A stretch of 15,323 nt of DNA, taken from assembly GCA_937967795.1 (NCBI GenBank), contig CALBSK010000054.1, positions 1 through 15,323 of the forward strand, read 5' to 3'. A model generated the notes under the pieces. The model made no database searches, was not told where the DNA came from, and saw nothing but the letters and a program-made list of their open reading frames with translations. A program made the translations under genes and the position numbers. Origin of the DNA: an uncultured Alphaproteobacteria bacterium. GTDB lineage: Bacteria; Pseudomonadota; Alphaproteobacteria; UBA9655. Every line of letters begins with the position of its first letter. The stretch's first letter is position 1. This document shows, piece after piece, positions 1 to 7,800 of this stretch.

Positions 1-71
1 ATTCATTCTTCCTATCTCAACGTCGCCTGAGTCTCATTTCTTATGAACTTATACACTCCCCTATAACCTGC

Positions 72-99
72 TTGACCGTAGACCTAGGAACAGTATATC
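72..99 (+). promoter_or_regulatory. Promoter of the tRNA-Cys/tRNA-Asn unit
   Basis: A sigma70-like promoter has -35 TTGACC (72-77), a 16-bp spacer and -10 TATATC (94-99). The predicted transcription start is near 106, just before the first tRNA base at 111. Position and spacing fit a stable-RNA promoter. Positions 1-71 contain no gene that I can support. Confidence 0.55.
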
Positions 100-110
100 T
101 TTTGGAGGGT

Positions 111-184
111 GGCCGGGTGGCAGAGTGGTGATGCAGAGGACTGCAAATCCTTGTATACCGGTTCGATTCCGGTCTCGGCCTCCA
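111..184 (+). tRNA. tRNA-Cys (anticodon GCA)
   Basis: The full cloverleaf can be read. The acceptor GGCCGGG (111-117) pairs with CTCGGCC (174-180), followed by discriminator T and an encoded CCA (182-184). The anticodon stem GAGGA/TCCTT encloses the loop CTGCAAA, with anticodon GCA at 143-145. The T-arm carries TTCGATT between pairing GC-rich arms. It lies 47 nt upstream of tRNA-Asn, and both are probably transcribed from the promoter at 72-99. Confidence 0.95.
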
Positions 185-231
185 AAAAAAGCTGGTCGTT
201 TTTAAAAGACTTTGTTATAACATCTTCACCT

Positions 232-307
232 TCCCCGGTAGCTCAGTCGGTAGAGCAAGTGGCTGTTAACCACTGGGTCGGCGGTTCGAGTCCGTCCCGG
301 GGAGCCA
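232..307 (+). tRNA. tRNA-Asn (anticodon GTT)
   Basis: The acceptor TCCCCGG (232-238) pairs with CCGGGGA, followed by G and an encoded CCA (305-307). The D-arm reads AGCTCAGTCGGTAGAGC. The anticodon stem AGTGG/CCACT encloses the loop CTGTTAA with anticodon GTT (265-267). The T-loop is TTCGAGT. A degenerate sequence similar to the 3' half of this gene occurs on the minus strand near 15038-15082. Confidence 0.95.
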
Positions 308-387
308 GTGAATGTAAGGGTTTTTTGAAGATTGTGGAGAGAGTGAATTTTATCTGGGTATACGCCGGGTATACTTTGAAACAGAGT

Positions 388-1692
388 TTAGAGAGACCAT
401 TCAAGCAAAAAGCGCCATATCGGCATAATGCTAATCATTTTACCATCAATGTTCAGTTGTTCTTCTTCATTTCGCGTCACAATAATGCTGGAATTTAAGT
501 CGAGTTCAGTCATAGCTTCGTTTAAGGCGAGCACTTCTCGTTTTTTTGTTTTCTCATTTGCAAGTGATTCACAAACTTGGACGAGTGTTCTTGTCCGGTC
601 CTGCGTTTGGATAATGAAATCAACTTCACGGCCATTCTTCGTTTTGTAGTAGTAAACAGAGGAGGAAAGACGCCGAAGAGCTATAAACACCATATTTTCC
701 AGCAAGTGGCCGGTATTAAGAAGTATTCCTGAAGAGACGGACGTCACAAGAGCATGGTCTATGCAATAAATTTTCTTCGGGGCAGCCTTACTCCGTGTGA
801 GGGATGCATCAAAGACGCGAGCCGTAAACATAAAATAAGCATCCTCAAACCATTCTACATAGGCAGAAACGGCGGACTTTGGGGCTTTATGATTGAGAGA
901 CTGAAGATACCCTGTTAGATTATTGATGGAATAAAGGGAGGCCGTTGTATCAATAAGCCTATGAGCCAAATCTGTTACTGCTTTTGGATGGGAAATATCA
1001 TGACGTTCGACCAAGTCTCGAAAGAGGATTGCATGATAATATTCTTGGCGAACTTTGATGCCCAAATTCTGACTGAGCCCTGCAGTTTCAGGAAATCCGC
1101 CCGTCACCCAATAGTTTTCGAATGTCTTTTGAACGAGATACCGGTTTTTTGTAGAGAGATGCCCAGAAATTTGAATTCCCTGATAATCTAAATATTCTTT
1201 GAATGAGAAGGGGAACATTTCCCATGATAAGGCTCGGCCACGCATTTGAGTGGCAATTTCTCTTGAAAGCAAATGGGCTGAGGATCCTGTAATGTAGATT
1301 TCACAATTTTCAGTTCGCATTAAACGGTCTATAAAAGGCTCCCAATCAGGGATTGCTTGAATTTCATCAAAAAAACAATAAACCTTTTCAGTGTTTTTCT
1401 TTTCTGGATAAAGGGAATAATAAGCATCGATAATGGTTCCCAATCCTTCATGTTGAAGGTCATGAAGGCGATCATCAAAGAAATTTATGTATAAAATATT
1501 CTCTCGGAGAACGCCTTTGTCCAGAAGGCTCTGAATGACTTGAAGCATATAGGTTGATTTTCCACAACGACGCACGCCGACGCAAACCGTTGCTTTCCCA
1601 GGGACAGGTTCAATTTGCACACGTCGGGCTATGCCTGTTTTAAGAGGAGTCTCGAGAAAATCGAGGATTAAGGTTTTGACGATGTCTAGCAT
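388..1692 (-). CDS. AAA_14/DUF4143 family P-loop ATPase
   Basis: The protein has 434 aa, about the usual length for AAA_14-plus-DUF4143 proteins. Walker A is GVRRCGKST (residues 39-47) and Walker B is FFDE (107-110). A sensor-like TGSS (135-138) is followed by the family's RGRA...F.F.EYL stretch (151-170). The C-terminal DUF4143 part (about 210-390) has the GREVDFII motif of a PD-(D/E)XK-like fold. The usual terminal acidic-x-Lys is replaced by QVC, as happens in other family members I recall. The family is widespread, often mobile and of unsettled function; restriction-like, toxin-like and DNA-associated roles have been proposed. The ATG at 1692 has a weak AGAGAG ribosome site. The gene faces away from the 65-aa gene to its right, and the two share the 1693-1900 spacer. 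Confidence 0.85.
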   Translation of the reverse strand: MLDIVKTLILDFLETPLKTGIARRVQIEPVPGKATVCVGVRRCGKSTYMLQVIQSLLDKGVLRENILYINFFDDRLHDLQHEGLGTIIDAYYSLYPEKKNTEKVYCFFDEIQAIPDWEPFIDRLMRTENCEIYITGSSAHLLSREIATQMRGRALSWEMFPFSFKEYLDYQGIQISGHLSTKNRYLVQKTFENYWVTGGFPETAGLSQNLGIKVRQEYYHAILFRDLVERHDISHPKAVTDLAHRLIDTTASLYSINNLTGYLQSLNHKAPKSAVSAYVEWFEDAYFMFTARVFDASLTRSKAAPKKIYCIDHALVTSVSSGILLNTGHLLENMVFIALRRLSSSVYYYKTKNGREVDFIIQTQDRTRTLVQVCESLANEKTKKREVLALNEAMTELDLNSSIIVTRNEEEQLNIDGKMISIMPIWRFLLEWSL

Positions 1693-1781
1693 TTAAAAAC
1701 TCTCTAAGAATCTATATGAAAAAAATGTTACCACATAGATACCTTCTCAGAAAGAAAAATTTCCAATTTGAGATTTTTTGT

Positions 1782-1808
1782 TTGCTTTTTAGAAAAACCC
1801 TCTATAAG
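1782..1808 (+). promoter_or_regulatory. Putative promoter of the 65-aa gene
   Basis: A -35-like TTGCTT (1782-1787) and a -10-like TATAAG (1803-1808) are separated by 15 bp. The predicted start near 1815 falls at the edge of the inverted repeat at 1817-1836. Spacing is short, so confidence is moderate. Confidence 0.35.
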
Positions 1809-1816
1809 CTAAGAAA

Positions 1817-1871
1817 GCTATCTCATTTGAGATAGCGCGAAGCAAATGTGTATCGAGCACAATTGCTCCGC
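1817..1871 (+). promoter_or_regulatory. Two adjacent inverted repeats in the leader of the 65-aa gene
   Basis: The first is GCTATCTCATTTGAGATAGC (1817-1836), two 9-bp arms around a 2-bp centre, shaped like an operator. The second is a hairpin of GCGAAGCAA (1837-1845) and TTGCTCCGC (1863-1871) with one mismatch, plus an inner GTGT/GCAC stem (1848-1851 and 1857-1860). They sit between the putative promoter and the ribosome site at 1887, so they could be an operator or a structured 5' leader. Function is inferred. Confidence 0.45.
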
Positions 1872-1900
1872 TAACCACAAAAGATCGGAAAGGATCTATC

Positions 1901-2098
1901 ATGGCTAAAATGACAATAGCTCAACTTGAGTATCTTTCTCAACAACTCTCTGAAGAATTAAGCATTGTGAAGCATCTTACCTCCAAGGCATGGATCGAAC
2001 TCGGACTTGCCCGGGATACGATAAGAAGCCTTTCATTGACTTATGATGAGTGGTTAAAAGAGAAAGACTTGGAGCAAAAACTTCCATCCCAGCAATAA
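1901..2098 (+). CDS. Hypothetical 65-aa protein
   Basis: The small gene is supported by a clear ribosome site GGAAAGGA (1887-1894) 6 nt before the ATG, a promoter-like element and structured leader upstream, and an intrinsic terminator just downstream. The protein is predicted to be largely helical and amphipathic: a Leu/Gln/Glu-rich first half (residues 5-30), a central segment with Trp31, and a charged tail with a YDEWLKEKD motif. There is no signal peptide, membrane segment or metal-binding cysteine pair. I do not recognise a family. Its self-contained transcription unit between two minus-strand genes suggests a small accessory regulator or a morphogenetic-type peptide, but this is a guess. 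Confidence 0.65.
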   Translation: MAKMTIAQLEYLSQQLSEELSIVKHLTSKAWIELGLARDTIRSLSLTYDEWLKEKDLEQKLPSQQ

Positions 2099-2111
2099 AC
2101 GGATGATCAAT

Positions 2112-2151
2112 AAAAAAAGGAGAGGCTACATTTTGTAGCTTCTCTTTTTTT
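2112..2151 (+). terminator. Rho-independent terminator after the 65-aa gene
   Basis: The stem GAGAGGCTAC (2120-2129) pairs with GTAGCTTCTC (2135-2144), with one G-U wobble and loop ATTTT. It is followed by seven T (2145-2151), and an A-tract (2112-2118) mirrors the T-tract. It could also act on minus-strand transcripts leaving traD. Confidence 0.85.
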
Positions 2152-2241
2152 CTATCGCAATTGTCGTTTTGGGGGTGCTTGGTCGGATACTTTTTCTTAT
2201 CACAAAATCGGCAAATGCTTTTTTGGTGATAAGAGTAAGTT

Positions 2242-2527
2242 TTATACCGTTTTCTCCTTTTCCAAAGAAAACGCCATTCCTCCTTTATGGATCCAGGTGT
2301 TCATCTGGCTTGCGTCCCTTTCCTTTTCTTTAAGGGAAAGGAATCCTCCTAAAAGGGCATTTGTATTCCAAGTGTCAAGTTGGGCTTTTGAAACAAGTCC
2401 CCCAAGCTCAATGAAACGTCGGGTTCGATTTTTTCTTTCTTGGATCGTTAAAGAGGCTTCCAATTGCTTGAGACGGTTTTTCCGTTGCTCGAGCTTTTTT
2501 CGTTTTTCAATGAGGTTTGTTTTTGCC
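2242..2527 (-). CDS. traD: TraD-family conjugal transfer protein, 3' exon (gene split by a group II intron)
   Basis: The exon encodes a small, strongly basic helical protein. An N-terminal Lys/Arg-rich coiled coil is followed by RTRRFIELGGLVSKAQLD and a C-terminal HKGGMAF segment, which match the small TraD of Ti-type plasmids and of rickettsial RAGE elements (Pfam TraD). The normal start is absent here: the reading frame runs upstream into group II intron domains V/VI. Joining ATGAC at 4524-4528 to this exon restores a 95- or 96-aa protein starting M-T-(A)-K-T-N-L. The exact length depends on whether the exon begins at 2524 or 2527; both keep the frame. In Ti plasmids traC-traD-traG diverge from traA across oriT, the same arrangement as here, but no traC or traG is visible. 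A product made without splicing could start inside domain V (ATG at 2587-2589). Confidence 0.8.
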
Positions 2528-2534
2528 GAGTAGA

Positions 2535-2596
2535 TGAGGGTGTCTCCACCCTCATCCCTCACAGACCCGGACGTGCGCAATTTACGCATCCGGTTC
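2535..2596 (-). ncRNA. Group II intron domains V and VI
   Basis: Domain V is a 33-nt hairpin at 2596-2564. Its first strand reads GAACCGG, where the common form is GAGCCGG, so the catalytic AGC triad appears as AAC. Domain VI is an uninterrupted 10-bp stem GATGAGGGTG/CACCCTCATC capped by GAGA, with no obvious bulged branch adenosine inside it. An unpaired A at 2531, just after the stem, is a possible branch point. The RT stop codon (2582-2584) lies in the domain V loop. Confidence 0.75.
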
Positions 2597-3946
2597 CTCA
2601 CGATGTAGTTTTGCTTGGTTTGCATATTGATACTGATGTACGATACGTGGTCGTGGCAGTGGCAGTCGTTCTAGCATTTTATAAAAACATTCCCAAGGAA
2701 TAGACCCATTCCTGGTTCGCCTTGATAACCACTTTTGCCAGATTCTCTCTGCTTGATGCGCATACCACTGTAGCCGCTTACCATTGCCTGTAATGCCATA
2801 ATAAGCGTAGTGTCTTTGCATCTTCAGTTTGAGTTTCTCGCGTTGCTCCTCTATTGGTCGATGTCGGTTTGTTCTGCACCATTCATTGAGAGCTTTAAGT
2901 GCTTTAGCGTAGCGATCTTTCGCTGTATATTGGCGCACCACGGCCTTACCTTTTTGAGATTTTCCCCAGACATGGGTGAATCCTAAAAAGTTGAACGTTG
3001 TGGATTTTGCATTTGCAGTTATTTGTGGGCGCTTGAAGCGAAAGTCAACCAGTTGTGTCTTTTCCTCATGTAGAGTAAGTGCATAGCGCCCCATACGGGC
3101 CCTCAATACACGTTGAACACGAACACAGTCACTATAGTCCTCAAACACCATAACAAAATCATCGCAAAAACGTGTCAGCGACGTCCTTCTCTTGAGACGT
3201 GGCAGAACATCATTATAGAACCATTCATCAAGTGCATAGTGGAAATACACGTTGGCAAGTAGGGGGGAACACACCGAACCCTGAGGGGTTCCAAGAGAAT
3301 CCCTTGTGATTTGGCCTTCTTCGAGTACTCCTGCCTTTAGCCATTTATCTAGCATCTTCCGTATAATACCATCACCAACCCTTTTAGCAATAAGATTTCT
3401 GAGCTTTCTTTTATCGATTGTGTCAAAGAATCGACGTAGATCTACATCTAGGACCCATTTGCCTCCACGTCCCATAATGTCGGTCCGTAGCTGCTCAAGG
3501 GCTTGATGTGGAGACTTTTCTGGTCGGAATCCAAATGAACACTCTTTAAAATCTTGTTCATATAGGGGTTCCAGTAGTAGGACAATCGCTCGTTGTGCCA
3601 CTTTTTCTTCAAATGAAGGAATGCCTAAGGGACGCTTGGATCCATCCGCCTTTGGTATGTAGACACGCCGAGCTGGTTGAGCTTTATATTGGCCAGATTT
3701 GATCCGATCCAAAAGGCTCTTTAAATTTGCCTGCAAGTTACTTTCGTATTCTGCAGCCGTTTGCCCATCAATGCCTACTGCACCGTCTTTGCGGGTGAGA
3801 TCAAATGCGTACCTCATCCATTCTTCATCCAAATAGTGGTTTAGCGAGGTTAAAGGTTTGCCTTTATATCTATTCGCTAACTCAGCTATTCGTTTCTGTT
3901 TCGTTAACACTTTTACAGGTTTCAAAGCACCCTCCATGTTTCCCAT
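2582..3946 (-). CDS. ltrA: Group II intron-encoded reverse transcriptase/maturase (LtrA-like)
   Basis: The protein has 454 aa and contains the RT blocks in order: IDGQT (59-63), RRVYIPKADGSKRPLGIPS (93-111), the SFGFRP motif (137-142), VLDVDLRRFFDTI (165-177, with Asp167 and Asp169), GTPQGSVCSPLLANVYFH (219-236), and the active-site box FCDD (260-263). FCDD stands where most members have YADD or FADD. The maturase domain X (GIIM) follows at about 345-415. There is no HNH endonuclease, so retrohoming probably uses an endonuclease-independent route. Its role would be intron RNA splicing and reverse transcription. The ATG at 3946 lacks a good ribosome site; the ATG at 3937 is an alternative. The last residues are encoded by domain V. 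The gene looks intact. Confidence 0.93.
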   Translation of the reverse strand: MGNMEGALKPVKVLTKQKRIAELANRYKGKPLTSLNHYLDEEWMRYAFDLTRKDGAVGIDGQTAAEYESNLQANLKSLLDRIKSGQYKAQPARRVYIPKADGSKRPLGIPSFEEKVAQRAIVLLLEPLYEQDFKECSFGFRPEKSPHQALEQLRTDIMGRGGKWVLDVDLRRFFDTIDKRKLRNLIAKRVGDGIIRKMLDKWLKAGVLEEGQITRDSLGTPQGSVCSPLLANVYFHYALDEWFYNDVLPRLKRRTSLTRFCDDFVMVFEDYSDCVRVQRVLRARMGRYALTLHEEKTQLVDFRFKRPQITANAKSTTFNFLGFTHVWGKSQKGKAVVRQYTAKDRYAKALKALNEWCRTNRHRPIEEQREKLKLKMQRHYAYYGITGNGKRLQWYAHQAERIWQKWLSRRTRNGSIPWECFYKMLERLPLPRPRIVHQYQYANQAKLHREEPDA

Positions 3947-4523
3947 AAACGATTCTACATTCGTGGTGCTTCTCTTCCCTCCGCTGGGTCCTCGTGAGTC
4001 GAGTTCCCCACCATTCTCGGTACTATAAAAGCACTACGACTTCCCGTGGTTTCTACCCGTTGGCTTATGGTTTTCGCCTTCGAGCCCCACACGTTTTCCT
4101 CCCTATTCACTCCCTGGGCTTGAGAGGTCAGTCCAGGGCTAGGTCCATCTCGCGGTACCATGCGATTTCTTTGTGTGGACACTCATGGGATCTCACAGGT
4201 TCCTGATCAATCCATCCTATATCTCTGCCCTGTTCTCAGACCCCGGTCGGACCGCATATGCCTTGCCTTTTCGGCATATCCAGTTCTGCCCCCTCTTATG
4301 ACACAGAAAAGGCTCCAACATTCAGTAGATGTCGAGGCTCTATCACACGGCTTTAATATCCACTGTCTACGCTTCACGAACGCCGTTACCGACGCCCATG
4401 CAAGACTCGTTTCTAGCTGATGGCTAGTCTTTGCCAGAAGGGAGTCGAACCCTCTGGATTGCAGTGAAAGGTTTCCAAATATTATTTTATTTTTTCTCCT
4501 TTCTCAGGCTTGGCCTGTCGCAA

Positions 4524-4538
4524 GTCATGCGCTACTCC
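4524..4538 (-). CDS. traD: traD 5' exon (start codon plus 2 nt) with its ribosome site
   Basis: On the minus strand GGAG (4538-4535) is followed after 6 nt by ATG (4528-4526) and AC (4525-4524), then the intron. This is a well-spaced translation start with almost no coding sequence. Joined to the exon beginning at 2524 or 2527 it gives Met-Thr and then the TraD frame. Splicing in frame is the main evidence that this is the true traD start. Confidence 0.65.
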
Positions 4539-4879
4539 AACAGAAAAGCTTTTTATTAAGAAGAGTATACAGAAATTCTTTATAAAAATCAAATCACTGG
4601 CCTACATCTCATAAACATAAATCGTAAATGAAAGTATTGGATGAAATATCGCGAGTAGCGTTAGGAGAGAAATTTGAAAAATTTTACGACTACGCAATAT
4701 GTGTTGTGACCAACACGGCGTTCTGATAGAATAGATCTCATAAAAAGGCTGGAATTACAATAGAAAAATCTCATTTATCTGTAGTCAACTTATATAGATT
4801 TTCATCACATTATACGTATTCGCACTTTACGATTCCAGAAAGCTCAAAAGCTTGGTCTTTTTGTAAAGGAGTGTAAGAC
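4529..4879. other. traD/traA divergent spacer, candidate oriT region
   Basis: This AT-rich spacer of about 350 bp separates the traD start (minus) from traA (plus). In Ti-type systems oriT lies between traA and traCDG, so this is where it would be expected. It contains a hairpin GTGTTG-TGAC-CAACAC at 4701-4716, followed directly by GGCG, and a small CGC-GAGTA-GCG repeat nearby. I cannot match a known MOBQ nick core such as that of RSF1010 or pTi, so the oriT call is from position and the inverted repeat only. Confidence 0.35.
4759..4788 (-). promoter_or_regulatory. Putative traD promoter
   Basis: On the minus strand -35 TTGACT (4788-4783) and -10 TCTATT (4764-4759) are separated by 18 bp. 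It would give a leader of more than 200 nt that includes the 4701-4716 hairpin. The -10 box is weak. Confidence 0.3.
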
Positions 4880-7800
4880 GTGGCCATTCAATTTGCGCGC
4901 TGTCAATACGTTTCACGAAGCTCGGGAGGCAATGCCTGCCGTAAGGCGAGCTATAACCAAAGAGAAGAAATCCGATGCGAACGGACAGGGGAACTTTTTT
5001 CCTTTAAGGAGAAAGGAGGCAACGTTCACCATGAGATTCTTTTGCCGGTCGGAGCAGATGAGAAATTTAAAAACAGCTCCGTTCTGTGGAACGAAGCAGA
5101 GAAATGTGAAAAGCGCAAAGATAGTCAAGTGGCTAAGGAATTTGTTATTGCCCTTCCTGACAATGCAGAGGTGACTTTAGAAGATCGTATTGAGCTTACT
5201 CGACGGTTTGGTCATATTTTTGTTGAGAGAGGTGTCGCTGTTCAAATAGACGTTCACGCTCCCCATGAAGGAGAAAAAAACTGGCATGGTCATTTGCTCG
5301 TAACCACACGACGGTTTTCGGAAGACGGACTTACATTTCATGAGAAAAAAGCAACGGATCTTGATCCCGTCATCAGAAGCAAGGTGGTTGTTGAAGCCGA
5401 TCTCTGGGGAGAGGTTTGGCGAGACCTTCAGAATCATTTCTTTGAGGAAAAGGGCTATACCATTAAGGTTGATCCTATCGGGATTGTGCCTCAAGAACAC
5501 TTAGGTCCTGTCCGTATGCGCCATCATCTCAATGAGGCTGTGCTACGCGCTCAGCTCCTTGAAAAGGCCAATGAGAAAATCTCTCAAGACCCTTTGAGTA
5601 TTCTGGAAGAACTGACACGAACTCAAGCGGTCTTTACTCAAAAGGACGTAGCCTTTTTCTTACAAAAGCATGTGCCTCTTGCTGAAAGAGAAGATTTATT
5701 AAAGAAAGTGTTAGAGCATTCTCAAATCCTTCCGCTCTATGACAAAGAAACACAGAAAAAAACTGGCTCTTTTACAACTCAATTCGTAAGGAAGGAAGAA
5801 GAAAAACTCATCCGTTTTGCAGACAGCATTGCTAAAAAATCATCTGTTCAGTTGTCTACCCATGCTATTGAGAAAGGATTAGAAGGCAAAACCTTAAGTG
5901 AGGAACAAAGAAAGGCTTATGATCTTTGCGTTTATTCAGAGAAGAACCTTAATATCATTCAAGGTCGAGCTGGTGTCGGTAAAAGCTACCTTTTAGAGGC
6001 TCTTCGAAGGGCCCATGAGAGCGAAGGTTACCGTGTTCTAGGATTAGCTCCCACAAACAAAGTTGCACAAGATTTAAGGAAAGAAGGATTTGAAGCCAAG
6101 ACCTGCCATTCCTTTTTGTTTGCCTATAAAAATAAGAGAGAGACTCTTGATTCCAAGACACTTGTGGTGGTGGATGAGGCGGGCATGTTAGGGACAACTC
6201 TTTCTGTTGAACTCTTTCATGTGATTAAAAACAACGGCGCCAAGCTTGTTCTCGTAGGGGATGATCGCCAGTTAAGTTCTGTTGAACGAGGAGGAACCTT
6301 CCGATTTTTAAGCGATCGTTATGGAGCAGCAGAGCTGAGTAAGGTCAGACGCCAAACCATTGGTTGGCAAAAAGAAATTTCGGAAGCTCTTGCAGAGAAA
6401 AATATCAAACGAGCCGTTCATTTGCTTGAAGAGCATAAAGCTCTTGTCTGGAACCCTACGAGGGAAGAATCGTTTACGAACCTCCTCCAAGACTGGACAA
6501 AAGATACCCTGCTGAGTCCTCATGAAACGCGCCAAATTATTGCTCAACGCAACATCGATGTGGACGCTCTTAATCAGGGTGCCAGAGACCTTCTCCGTCA
6601 ATCTGGGCAGTTGGGAGAGGAGGAGATTATCTGCTCTACCCAGCGAGGAAGGGCAGCCTTTGCGACAGGAGATCGCATCCAATTCACAACAACCGACAAA
6701 AGCCAAGGCCTTATGAATGGAAACTTTGGTAGAATTGAGAAAATAGATTCCAAAACAAAAAAGATGACGATTCATTTGGACAATGGAGAAGTCAAAGAGC
6801 TGAACCCCAATACCTACGATGGCCTTCGCCATGGCTACGCTACTACAGTCTATAAAACTCAAGGAGCAACCTTAAGTTCGGTCTATGTTCTCCATAGCTA
6901 CACAACCAATCAAGCTACAAATTATGTAGCCCTAACCCGGCAAACAAAGTCACTATCTCTTTATGTCTCTCAGGATCAAACCCCTTCTACAGCTCACCTC
7001 ATTCGCCAAATGGAACGGCAACAAGAACGCGGCACAAGCCTTGCTTTTGACTCTCTCAAAGACATTGAAAAACGCAATGAGAAAAAGACTTGTCTGTCTC
7101 CGGTGAAAGATACCGCAGAAGCTTTGGTCACCAAAATAAAAGATAAGCTTCATCGAAATGAGGCCTTTTACCAGTTTAAAAAGGAAAAAAGGCTCTCTCA
7201 AGAGCCAGCTGCTCTTTCTGAGCGTAAGGAGTCTTCACACGTGCTGGAGGCTGTCTATGAAGAAATGAAACACCCGGCTTTTGCGAACGCGACTCTCGTC
7301 AAACGCGCCTTTGAAAAAGGATTAAAAGTCCATGGAGAAGAACAAGCCATTGCCTATTGGACCCAACGAAAAGAAGGCTTCATGCAAACCTACCAACAAG
7401 CCCTTACTAAGATTGAAACCGAATTAGCCTCTCCCCTCTTAAACCGCCTTACGGAAGAGTGGAAAGACCAAGCCCGTACGTTTGCACAGCAAGATCCAGG
7501 GAGAGTTCTTAACCTCCTTACGAAGGTAAAAGGGAAAGAAGCTGAGAGATATGAACGAATTGCTGCAGAAGAAAGGGAAAGACAGGAAAAGATTGCTGCA
7601 GAAGAACGTGCTGAAAAAGAACGGCAAGCCCATCGTGAGCATATAAAAGACACTTACCTGCGGTTTAAAAGCTTATACGATATCCTAAAAGACACGCGGA
7701 AGGCGCCTCAATCTTTGAAAAAGGATTTAAAAAAGTTTAGCAAGACGCTCGCGCAAGATTACGCCTTTATGAGCCGTCTCAAACTAAGAGATGAGGAAGA

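Larger units (their letters stand above)
2525..4523 (-). mobile_element. Group II intron inserted in traD
   Basis: The ribozyme surrounds the reverse transcriptase gene. The 5' part (about 3950-4523) contains typical domain I phrases on the minus strand, such as AGCCATCAGCTAGAAACGAG and GGCGTCGGTAACGGCG, which I recognise from bacterial group II introns. Domain V is at 2564-2596 (33 nt; GAACCGG pairs with CCGGGUC) and domain VI at about 2535-2558. The 5' end is most likely T4523, reading TTGCGAC instead of the GUGYG consensus. The 3' end lies between 2525 and 2530; ends at 2525 or 2528 with this 5' end keep traD in frame. GUCAU at 4302-4298, about 220 nt into the intron, could pair with the last five exon bases AUGAC as EBS1. 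The boundaries are inferred from the restored reading frame. Confidence 0.85.

Noticed and set aside
356..374. Direct repeat GGGTATAC at 356 and 367
   Set aside because: Two 8-bp copies only, with no associated element. Probably chance.
109..498. Open frame of 129 codons covering both tRNAs
   Set aside because: It lies over two complete cloverleaf tRNA genes and has no coding character.
2195..2234. Inverted repeat TCTTATCAC/GTGATAAGA as a traD terminator
   Set aside because: The loop is 21-22 nt and no T-run follows on the minus strand. It may be an mRNA 3' hairpin but support is weak.
3955..4420. Several small open frames on both strands upstream of the RT
   Set aside because: The stretch is group II intron domain RNA, with recognisable domain I phrases on the minus strand, and there are no ribosome sites or family matches.
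4436..4470. tRNA-like T-arm, GGGTTCGACTCCC on the minus strand
   Set aside because: Comparable sequence occurs in the same place in related group II intron domain I. There is no acceptor or anticodon arm, so it is intron structure.
6308..6862. 184-codon open frame antisense to traA
   Set aside because: It is a shadow of the strongly supported helicase coding sequence, with no ribosome site or recognisable domain.
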